A stretch of 64,000 nt of DNA. It comes from Mactra quadrangularis. Its lineage: Eukaryota; Mollusca; Bivalvia; Venerida; Mactridae. Below are positions 37,601-48,811 of this stretch, in pieces; within the stretch, counting starts at the first letter, position 1; the number at the start of each line of letters is the position of its first letter. The stretch covers positions 30,326,702-30,390,701 of the forward strand of contig CM046309.1 of assembly GCA_025267735.1 (NCBI GenBank), given 5' to 3'. Under the pieces are notes generated by a model that saw only the letters and a list, made by a program, of their open reading frames with translations, was not told where the DNA came from and did no database searches. Made by a program: the position numbers and the translations under genes.

Positions 37601-39791
37601 TTATCATTATGAAGAACATCCTGTCATTGACACAATTTGATCAATATTTTTATTGTAATAGTTGAGGCTGGAAAGTTTTACATATTTGTGTGCATATTTG
37701 ACTTCTCAACTAAATGGAATGTAAAACATGAAACAACGTGTGTTATCATATGTTATACATAATCATTGCTGCACCATTTTGTCCTTGTATGACTTAATTA
37801 GTGACTTTAATTTTGACTTATACCTATTATGCATAGTATGTAATTTCAATCAGTTAAATGCATCCTTACATAGTTTCCTTGCAAAATCAGAAAATTGTTT
37901 GCGGGACTTATTTTCATTAAGGCAACTTAAAAATTACGGAAAATATAATTGACAATCTATTTACAGTAAAGGACATGTATGTATTGTATACATAAGAAGC
38001 ATTACCTGACCATAGTTTCTTTTATAGAATTTTATTTTTCTATACAAGAACTTTAACTTATAAAGAGATGAGAGATAAAAATAAACTTTATGCACCTATG
38101 ATAGTCATGATAAAATAAGATCATCAATATAGGTTGACCAATATAAAACGAATCACATACACATGTAATGGACGCATAGGCAAAATGCAAAATGTAAATG
38201 TCTGTCATGAATGATCATTGAGATGCATATATCATGAAAAGTCTTCAAGAGTTTCGAAACTAAATACATACTGGCTAAATGCTTTGTCTTTAATTATTTG
38301 TAAATTGTCGTAAAACTTTTCATGCTGCAAATCGTAATCTGATAGAGGTCTTTCATTAGTATTAAAATATACCCTCATCCTTATAATTATAATTCATAAT
38401 TTGCATATTCAAATCACCTGATCATGCTGAAGGTGGTATCATATGTTAACTAGACCCTACAAACATGGGCGCTGACACAATTTTTTATCATAATTGGTTA
38501 TTATGTTATTATCAAAAAACGGAATTTTGGTGATGGGGAGAGGATAAATTTGCATATTATGCAAATTTTCATAAGGAGGTCAGAATTTCCTCACTTGGTT
38601 TCTTAATCGGCATTGTTAGAAGATATAATACCTAAATAAAATAATCCAGGCAAAAAAGAATAAAAGAAAATGGCATAACTGTATGTGCAATCTTGAAATG
38701 TATAAAGGCATAGTCCTACAACAAATATAACTGTATTGTGTAATTCAGATATTTTGCATTAGCTTAAAATCATCATTCACTGATTAAATAATTCCATTTG
38801 ATAAATTTGTGTCTAAAACGTACAAAAATAACATTACATAACCAAATGTTACTCAAAATATGCAAACAAAAACAAAGGACTTTTTACTGTATAGAAAACC
38901 CGAATATTGTATTCAGTAAAATACCCCATTTGCATAAATTTGCATATTTAAATGATTTGATCAAGCTGAAATTGGTACCATATGATAGATAGACCATGAA
39001 AACATGGGTATGGAGGCTTATTTTAAATTCCTATCTAAGTTGGTTATTATGTTATTAGGGAAAAACGGAATTTCGATAATGGCGGACTTAATTTGCATAT
39101 TATGCAAATTATTCAAGTAACATAGGGTGTCATTACTCGGATTCTCATTCAGCACCATTCAAAGACATATAAACTGCAAAATATCTTTGTGTGGACTCAA
39201 GTACAGGGTTCACCTTGAATATGGCATTTTACTGCAGGACTATATACAAAACTGTGACTGGTAAGGGTTGGTTAGGGAGCTGATATTTGCTAATGTTTTT
39301 TGTCAAGTATATTTCTAATACATTTGTATATATTTTTTATCTTCATGGTATGGTCAATTCTTCCGTACATACGATTTTTAAAAAAAATAATTTAGAACAT
39401 AGAATTAATGACGTTTGAAAGTTATATCTCGGAAATTGTTAAAAATGTGACGTAATCACTTGTTTTGATGATCAGTGCTTCCAGCACCCGATAATTTTCA
39501 AAACATTTACCAAATCTTACAGTCGAAGCATATCATTATTTAGAACTAAATTTATTCGTTCGAAACATGAAAAATAAGCGCGCAATGCGTTTTTAAAGTT
39601 TAAAGGCGAAGTTTTAGAAATTAGTGACGTCATCGGTTTTTGGCCAATAGCATCTTCCTGCCCCAAAATTTGAAAAATCACCTGGCAGATTCGTAAAGAG
39701 CACAATTTTTTCTATAAAAAACCATCAAAATATTGCTGATATACCGATGAGTACAGCGAACCACATTTTTTAGCCTTGGGCCGACATACTA
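34690..39791. mobile_element. 5.1-kb palindromic foldback element with ~1-kb arms, unit B
   Basis: TAGTATGTCGGCCCAGTTGA at 34690 is mirrored by the CTTGGGCCGACATACTA end at 39791. The arms match closely for about 1 kb (34690-35690 against 38800-39791) and at lower similarity toward the centre near 37240. ATAAT flanks both sides if the element starts at AGTATG (TAA if it starts at TAGTATG). Unit A has a single uninterrupted site (13560-13580). The left arm is itself a diverged tandem pair of ~536-bp units (AGTCCGCCA at 35394 and 35930), and the right arm mirrors this. The 62-codon frames in each arm are mirror images of the repeat. No transposase is seen. Confidence 0.88.
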
Positions 39792-40274
39792 TAATTATTA
39801 CATTTGATTATTGTTACGTGAAGCACCAATCGGCTACTAGGGTTAAAATATTTCTACATTACATGAGCAATTCTTAACTTTTGGAAATCACATAAAACCA
39901 GTGAGAATTCATGTACAAAATTAAAAAAAAATATAGGAGTTTCCTAGCAGTACACAAACAAGCGAGTACAGAGTGTATAGATTTTTAAAAAACAAAAACT
40001 ACATCTAAAGTTTATAATTTATTTGAAGTCTTATTTGTTGATGTACATCAAACAATATTAAGAACATAATACATGTAGTTGTGCAATAGCCATTCTTAGT
40101 GAAATGTTATAAAAGAGTATCAATGATTGCATTAACTATTGAACAGTTTCAAACAACATGACTGACTATTTCAACAACTCACATCACTTAATTCATGATA
40201 AAAACAAAAATATCTAAACAATACTAGAATAGATTGAAGTTTAAATGATGTATTAAAAGGTTTAATGCAGAGTA

Positions 40275-40449
40275 CAGTATAACCTATGTAGAGTGGCCCT
40301 CTACAGATTAAAACCTCTGCATAACAACAGCTTTTGATATTTCTCTTTGGTGAAACTTTAATTGAAGTCAACCTCTGCAGAGCAACAACCTCTGAACAGA
40401 AACATACTTTAGTCCCTCCCAGTGGGTGTTGTTCAGAGAGGTTGTACTG
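40275..40449. mobile_element. 175-bp pogo-like MITE, unit B 3' flank
   Basis: CAGTATAACCTATGTAGAGT at the left and, on the minus strand, CAGTACAACCTCTCTGAACA at the right; TA precedes the left end. It is the same family as 28432-28607, inverted. Unit A has an unrelated 78-bp hairpin at this place. Confidence 0.7.
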
Positions 40450-40809
40450 ATGTATAACAAATAAAGTTAACCTTTATTTTCAGCATAGATTTTATAACTA
40501 TATTAATTGATATTATCACTAGGACTTATTTCATCTTGATTGTTATATACAATTAATGGTGATAACAGAAGTATTATAATATGATAACACAATATTTTAT
40601 TAAAGCGTCAGCATGTATTTATAGGTGAAGATAAAATGAATAGTAATTATATAATGACATGGTCATATGTCACAAATCAAATACATGTGAACATACATAT
40701 GCATCATTCGTCTATCTAGATAGTTTAAGTACTTTGATACTAGGGGACAGTTTAGAGCTCAACTCTGCTAGACTTAGATAAATCCTAAAAGAATACGAAC
40801 AACTTTTGT

Positions 40810-41126
40810 TTTTCATTTAGCCTAACGATTGAAATAACAACGTGAGCATGTAAAATGTATATCTAAAACCAAATGTTATATATATTTAGATATAATTAAA
40901 TATTGAACAATAGGAACAGAGGTTGATGCTTAAATAGGAAATATTAAAAATACCATGAACTGAAAATTAAAGTGTTAAAATTAGTGATGACCATCCTTTC
41001 ATAATTGGATTAATGGATTTTTAATTCAATATTTGTTACCTATAACTCTTATTAGTACGTGATCTGTTTGTAGGAATCTCAAACGTTTTATCCTATGTGT
41101 AATTATATTATTTTAAAATACCAACT
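40810..41126. promoter_or_regulatory. Upstream region of SLC22-like gene 1
   Basis: 317 bp of AT-rich sequence between the end of the duplicated unit and the first transporter ATG. It must hold the 5' UTR and proximal promoter, but no TATA box or other element can be assigned with confidence. Confidence 0.35.
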
Positions 41127-44100
41127 ATGAGATTTGACGATGTATTAGAGGAGATTGGTGGATTTGGAAACTTTCAGAAATTCGTATTCTTTTTATCATG
41201 TATACCTGGATTGTTTGCTGGATTTTTTATGTTAAATCCAGTATTTCTGCTAGCTGTTCCAGACCACAGGTAACTTGAATTTACACGTACTCGTTTTCTG
41301 TTTGAAATTAAATAATGAGTGACTTTCGCTTTAATTCTGATGTCATGTGTTTGATTTATGTGAATAATAATTATGATTACCTTGAAATAACTTCTTTATT
41401 GTAAATAATGTCTAACATAATTTAAAGGTGCCTTAATTAAGGATGAAATGTCAAGAAGGCTCTTTAAAGTCACAACATTTCAATTTACATAGTCTCACTT
41501 CCAACATATTGTTTGTTATATGTATCTATTTTGCTATTTGAAAGTTATTATAATTAACATGCCACACAATTCATTATATGTTTGCATTATGTATAACACA
41601 TATCAAACTTTTTAATATCATCTTATATGAGAATAAATGGTAACATTGTTACATTATATGAACTTATAATACTAGTGCCAACCACATTATATCTTCTGAG
41701 ACAAATGTTAGAACTTTTGAATTAGCGAGTAATGTTTAATTAACTATTAGAGTCGACCAATGAGTGCTTTCTTAAAAAAATTGTTATTATTGTTATCTTT
41801 CAACAGATGTGAGATTCCAGGATATGAAAATGATACATATAAAATACAGAATGTTGAACACGAAGATCTCATAAACAAATATATACCAACATCTGAGTAC
41901 TACGATTATAATAGATGTTATGTCTGCCATTATGATAACAACGACACTCAAAGGTAATAATACACTTTATTAAAGCTGAAAAGTACCATGATCTTCATAT
42001 GCATCAAATGATTAAACACAAAACTTGATACAATCAAATATGCCAATGAAAATAGCAATAACAACTTCTGTTGCAGTATCGAAGTAGTCAATTATAACAC
42101 CGTTGTATATTTTTGAATGACCACGGAGTAATGCTTTTACTATTGTTAATGGTAAACAAAACTTTAGATTATTAAATTAATTACATGTATCTCAAATTCT
42201 TGACACGCATTATAAAATTACACCAAAAATATTTTCACGAATCCTTGGACTGAGAAACAATGCAATATAGGTTTTCCATTTTCAGGTCAGGGAATTGTTC
42301 ACTATCAAATGCAGTTAAATGTAATAAATGGGTATATGACAGGTCAGAACTTGGTGACACTTTTGTTACACAGGTAAGAAAGGAAAACATTATTAAAAAG
42401 TAGCTTTTTGCGTATTGTCGCCACATGAAACTTTGGTCTCACTGAGTAAATCTTTAGGCGGTTGGAAGAATGTTAATGTATAACCCTGCAAATTTGGTTT
42501 TTTGTAAATTGAAAAAGAAAGAATAAAGAAAATAAATACACCGAGTCCTATCCTCTCACGAAAGTGTGAACAACGACAATCCTTGCGTCCCTATGATATA
42601 GAAAGACAATCGCTTCTACATTACTCACATCATTTATTTTGCAAATGGAACACCTCTTTCGAGTACGAATCAGCCAGTAGACATATTTTTAGTACATGTA
42701 GATAAAATAAATGTTTCACCATTAAAACTGAACCAGAACGTCGATGGTTAATAACTGCTTTCACCTCAGATTCACATACCACCTACATGTCTTTACAACT
42801 GCTGAATTGCTTAAAGACATTGTTATGGCTACATTACAGTACAACAAATACATAATTAAAGTTTTTTTATTCAGGTAGATTTGGTATGTGACAAAGAAAT
42901 ATGGGTAGCTAATGCTGAGATGATTTTTTATTTTGGTATGTTAGTTGGATCTTTTGCTAGCGGAATAATAGCTGATGTGTGAGTACAGATTAAGCAATCA
43001 TATGTAAATACATGTACTCCTATATGTTTCAACATAACCATATGCCAGGCGATGAATTGATTTTATTCAGTACTTCATCACAACGGTCACGTTTTTCTGG
43101 TAGTCATCTTTCACTGATTCAGGGTCGTGATTTCGATAACACATCTATCGATCATGGTCCTTTTATGTTAAAAAGTAAGTCACACTTACGAATTATATGA
43201 GAATAGCACAGTTTGATCTCATGAACCATAGTTGCATGAAAGGTTTACTTCATATGACGCTAATTATTGAAAAAGACGTAACCTTAAAGTATCTATGTAT
43301 ATGGTTAAAAGTTTTGGAACTGTTGTTTTTCTTTATCTGTCTAAACATTAGGTATGGAAGGAAGCCAGTTGTGTATGGAGCAGTTATACTTATGACAGCA
43401 TCTTCTATTGCTTTGTCCTGGGCACACGAATACTGGTTATTTTGTGTCATTGAATTTATTCTAGGGGCAGCCATTGTGGCTGGGTTTATGCCTGCTTATA
43501 TTATTAGTAAGTGTCACTATTTCATCATTATTTTTAGAGAGGAGAACAATCGTGCACACATATTTGAAGACTTTGCTCCAATTGACAATGGTTCATTGTT
43601 GTTATTTCTTAAGAAAACCACGTGTAATGTTTTTGAGAGCAAATAATGTCCCACCTTAGTTAGAAAGCCATGTTTAATGTTGTTTGAGCAAAGATTGTTC
43701 AACCTAGAAAATACTACTGTTTTACTATGTGCACCCAAATGCAATTTAGAACTAACGCTATTCTTGTATATAAGCAGTTGATGACCTCACACATTGATCA
43801 AACACAAGACTTTAATATCTCTGTCAGTGTTAAAATGAACACCTAGCAAACGAATATGCCAGTAGAGTAGAATTCAAGATATACAACTATTGGATTATAA
43901 AGTTTTGTTAACACTTACATATACTATATAAAAATTGAAATTCAATTTACTAGGCTTTTATAAAAAAGTACAGCTATTTTATCAAAAAAATACCCGAAGG
44001 AGACGAAAAGTGGAAAAGTTGTAAAATAAGAAAGAACTACAAAAATATGATACAGTTTTGATCCCTTCATTATTTCAATTGGTATTGGGGAAATTCAGAA

Positions 44101-47100
44101 TTTATTTTTATGTAGATATATATCAAATTTTGTAGCTATAGAAATAACATGTGCTAAGAAGAGAATCTGGCCTGGTGTTATATCAGATTTCCCATATGTA
44201 GCTGGTCTACTTGTGTTAGCTGGTGTAGCTTACTGGCTAAAAGATTGGTTTAAAATACAACTATATACATCGTTACCCTGTGTTATACTTCTATCGTACT
44301 GGTGGTAAGATTTTATTATTACAAATTGTATTTGATTTTACGCCGTGTATCAAAAGCATTTTCATAGAGTTGTATCCAAGAGGTCGACTCACTTTACCAT
44401 CATTCTGGACACTTCTTTTACTCGTATTCACTATCGCTTCCATAAGGAACACACAACTACTCACTTTGCGAAGGAAAATCAACATTAATTATTGCTGATT
44501 TGAATGCAAGGGAATTACCCGTCGTGGCATTGTTGCATCATAACTTGACCGCCATATGACAATTATTATTTAATATTATAATAACTTCTGTAATGTCTTT
44601 TACCTTTGTTATTGAAAGTATATAATTACGACGATTAAACAATAACCTTTTAACAATGCATTTATATCAATGCATTTTAAGATATGAATAACGATCGTTT
44701 TCCAATTTTCTAAGGGCTCTTTAAAATTTTGTAATTTCGATATGGACGAGTTTTCTAGTAAAAGAAGAACTGTATGATAGTAGGATATCTTATACTTTCG
44801 CGATTGATTTATGGAATTCTAATATAATTTTAGATCGTTATTGTTTCTTCTTATTCAATTCACAATTGTATTATGAAGTTAGCATATTAAAAATTATTGA
44901 TTTGGTTCATTGTCTGTACCCGATATTTTTTAATCTTAAATATTCCACCTTTATATGTAGGTTACTTCCAGAATCTCCAAGATGGCTCCTTACAAAAGGA
45001 AGGGTAAAAGAAGCCGAGGTGATAATAAGAAGAATGGCAAAATGGAATAAAACTAAAGTACCAGATAAAATGTTTGATGATAAAACAATAGAAGATGATA
45101 TTGATAAAAATGCCAGTTTTGTTAAACTATTTAATACAAGAAAACAATTGTTTAGGACATGTGTGATTTTCTTCAATTGGTAATTCTTTTAATGTTATCT
45201 TTTAACAAACGGTTAATACTCTTTGAGTTGCAATAAAGTTATAACCAGCTATTTCAATAGACAAGTCTTGATCGAAAATAAGGACAGACATAGTGCATCA
45301 GAATTTGCCTGTTATATGTGTCTTTCTGGGAGTACTTAACGACAATTTTGTATCGTACATGATCTTTGAAGAGGTCCATTTATATCGGAATATTTTTGAC
45401 GTTATAATCTTGAGGATTTTCTTTTCTTTTGTTTTGAATCATTTTGTATTAAATAATAAAAAAACTTATTTCTGATTTCATTTTCGTTAGCGTTTGTATT
45501 CTTTGCAGGGCAGTGGTTGCAATGGCGTATTTTGGACTTGCACTTAATTCTGAAAACTTGAATGGGAACCTATACTTAAACTTTGCTATATCAGGCGTAG
45601 TGGAAATACCAGCCTATATAATAGTAATAGTGCTAGTAGATAAAGTTGGACGAAGAAGGTTATATTGTGTAATGATGCTTTTAGGGGGGCTTTGTTGTGC
45701 TTCCACAATATTCTCTATAGAATATGAACCTAAAGGTAAAAATTGATATCTTGTTCAATGATTGTCTTCTCTTTTCTTTCAAAGTAGGCTACGTCAACTG
45801 TTTTTAAGATGTCCATTATGGCTGACATATCAACAGTAAAAATGGGTTGTATATTAGTTTGAAGACACAATTTCCAGATATAGATTTAAAAAAATAAAAC
45901 AACTGAAATGATCTAAAAGTGATACATTCTTCTAAATGTCTGTTTTCCCATCAATCCAACAATGAAGGTAAACTGAGATTGACCTTATAAGCACATTCGC
46001 AAAATTGAATATCATATGTGTCTCTAAATTATCTGCATAATGACTTGGTAGAGCTCTATGGTCACAAACTGATCTGAGTATTACTGAATCCCCATTATAA
46101 CAAAAATACTCTGTACAATAATGTACATTTCTACAAACGATACATTAGCATTGGATACGTACATCAGAGACACTGATAGATGCTATAATTATACATTGTA
46201 TTTTTGTATTTGGTCCTGGAAACTGCATTATTCTCTTACCTCTTGGTACTTCGCCTTTTCTTAAAGGCTTTTTTCATTAGATAATTGGTTTATATTAACC
46301 ACGTGTATGTTGTATATATCCATTAATTTTAGGTTCAGATGTCTTAACAATATGTTTATCAATGACTGGACGTCTATGTGTTACAGCAGCATATTGTGTA
46401 GCATACATACATAGTGCTGAACTATTTCCCACAGTTATTAGAAATGCTGGACTCGGTGGCGCTTCTTTATTTGCTAGACTTGGTACAATGGTAGCTCCAT
46501 ATATAGTTGTCTGGGTGAGTTGGTCCCCTTTTAAAGTATTTTGCAATTCCGTAATACACTTGATAAGAAGAAAATGGTACAACTACGATCAGTACTCATT
46601 AGTAAAATTGCAGCCATCGGAGACTGTCAACTTTTACACCATAGTTTTATCTTTAATGTCTTTTGGTTGTTCAGCATTGTTCATGTTCGAAGAAGGAACG
46701 AATTAAAATAGATAAATCTTACATCTAGAAATTTTCAGTCAGCATTATTATCATGTACATGTCTATGATTTACATTTGTGTATTAAATGTACGAACATTT
46801 GACTTCTTCATTTATTAGTCTTTTATTTCACTCTCTGTTGAGTAATGTAATCACATCACTACAGTATATCAACATTTGTAGCAGCCATGATGTTATTCTA
46901 CGTTATCCTGTAAGTCAACTTGGTATATACGCGAACAATTGTGTTGAGAAATTCTCTTTTCATTCACATCTGTTTGCATGCAATAAACCTACGTCGTTGA
47001 GGATCTCGTAGAAGTTACCAAATTATAAATAAATCAGAAATAAATAGGTAATCAATTATCAATATCTTTACAAAACAGACTGTATATATGTATTTACTTC

Positions 47101-47931
47101 AGGGTGAGTCATATGACGGCACCATGAGAGAAGCTTTACCGTTATTGATATTTGGCATTGTATCGTTTATATCTGGAATTATATCATTATCATTACCAGA
47201 AACATTGAATAAGCATTTACCTGATACAGTACAAGATGGTGATAGATTTGGAAGGTAAAGTGTTTAGTTCAAGATTAATGTTGTTTACATGATTATACTT
47301 TGCATATTTATATAACGTTTTGATTTACATTTTTATAGAATTACTTATTATTAACTTGACGAAATTAAATATATTGTCTTTACTTGTCTAAAATGTAAAA
47401 CGTACATGAATACGTACCTATTTTAGAATAAAAAAACTGCATCTATGATCACTTTTTAATATAATATCAAAGTAAAGAGTATTATACACTGTTACAAAAC
47501 TGACTTAAGAATGGAATTCATGTTTAGCAATATCGTAATTCAAGGACATATATATCTTAATTTGTAACACCGACAATAAACTGTGTGCTATGAGGACTGG
47601 TACGTCCCATTTGAATTGGTCATGGGGCGAAATGTATCCATTTTAGTACATCTTTAGGCTCTACAACTGCTGTATGTATGGCGAGGACCACGTTTACATT
47701 TCTTAAAAATGGCTAAATTACCATAATCTCTACCACTTGAACTGAAATTATAAGTTTAAATACAATTATACATACTTATATGGATGTTTGTATTATAGAT
47801 CTGGAGCATTTTATTTTGTACGAAGTATCAGACGCCATCAAGATGAAGTGGAAAGAAGTTATAATAATGGATTATATGAATCTGAACGTGAACTATTGTT
47901 ATCATCTGATAGAATATCATTTAAATCCTGA
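41127..47931 (+). CDS. SLC22-like organic ion transporter 1, 11 exons
   Basis: Exons: 41127-41269, 41807-41953, 42286-42373, 42875-42978, 43352-43506, 44136-44304, 44961-45179, 45509-45735, 46333-46514, 47103-47254, 47799-47931; 572 aa. A 12-helix MFS carrier of the SLC22 (OCT/OCTN/OAT) family at the plasma membrane. The N-terminus MRFDDVLEEIGGFGNFQKF is the family signature. TM1 spans ~18-43, followed by a large Cys-rich extracellular loop (~48-135) with NDT and NCS glycosylation sites and WVYD...TFVTQ...LVCD. The TM2-3 loop reads GIIADVYGRK (motif A). LLPESPRWLLTKGR (~268) opens the central loop, VDKVGRRRLY repeats motif A (~390), and ELFPTVIRNAGLGGASLFAR is at ~448. The cytosolic tail ends SSDRISFKS. 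Motif A has Val where Arg or Lys is usual (DVYGRK). Substrate is unknown. AATAAA at 48389 is a likely poly(A) signal. Confidence 0.93.
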
Positions 47932-48388
47932 TGTTTTAAACATAATGTGTTTATGTCCATTGTGTAAACTTGATTATCATTACTGTCAGAAATCATGCTG
48001 ATTTTTTACATTCCACTTTATATAGACATTATGGAACGTAGCGTGAACATGTATCGATGGTGCCTGACGATGCTTGTAGATGTGATCATTGTCACTTTTG
48101 ACCAAACTACGACGTTTATAGTGTAACTTATAATATAATGGTATAGTATATATCTTAAATTACTAACCATTAAGAACAAAATATGCGTAAGGTTTTTGCC
48201 TTTGTAAGTGACAAGGAAAAAATATAAAAAAAAACAGCGAAACAACAAGGCTACCTATGGTAATTTTGGCAGAACTTGGTGAGATTTTAAACCAAGTAAA
48301 TCAAAGGGGAACAAATAATGAACATACTCTCATTAATGTATATTATTTTATATCTCCACTTTTTATTGTATAATTATGAACTATTTGA

Positions 48389-48394
48389 AATAAA
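48389..48394 (+). terminator. Probable poly(A) signal of SLC22-like gene 1
   Basis: AATAAA about 455 bp after the stop codon, with no nearer match noticed, and about 420 bp before the next gene's ATG. Confidence 0.45.
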
Positions 48395-48811
48395 CTAAAA
48401 ATGAAAAAAATGTGAGTCATTTATTACTCCTCCAAAATAAGATCATGTTTTTTAAATTGATAGATTTGTACTTATAGATGTATGGGTATCAATGATACGT
48501 GTCCTACGATTGTTTGCTTGTTATGGCGTAAAGTAAATAAACATAAGTTACGTACAGTTAAAGGCTATTCCGTAGGCAAGAAGATTATTATATGAAATAT
48601 CATTATTTTTTATCGTTGGTATAAACACTGTTACACAAGATGTCACAGCTATCTATAACATTGACAATATGCCCAGTGAAGCTACTATTTTGATACTTTA
48701 ACCTATATAAGTTTGTCTAACCTCTCGTTTATCTAAGATTAAAAGTTCATTCTTTTTTTTAAGGTTTTTTTTAACTTATCTATTGTGTTTTTATATAACA
48801 ATAATATAATC

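Larger units (their letters stand above)
23517..40809. repeat. Segmental duplication, unit B (with PEX7 copy B)
   Basis: This is the second head-to-tail copy of unit A. It begins directly where unit A ends (23516/23517). Its last recognisable match is ACTTTTGT at 40809, after which the sequence (TTTTCATTTAGCC) has no counterpart after unit A. Exons, introns and flanks stay highly similar to A. It carries its own insertions: 28432-28607, about 29136-30279, 30523-30852, about 31578-31704, 34690-39791 and 40275-40449. Confidence 0.9.

Noticed and set aside
34786..39705. Pair of 62-codon frames starting MCSLRICQVIFQILG
   Set aside because: They are the two mirror copies in the foldback arms. They lack any domain, and similarity between them reflects arm identity rather than coding constraint.
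43012..43200. Extra exon in intron 4 of transporter 1 (frame MYSYMFQHNHMPGDEL...)
   Set aside because: The transporter frame closes perfectly without it, no paralogous piece exists in gene 2, and it has no matching splice phase.
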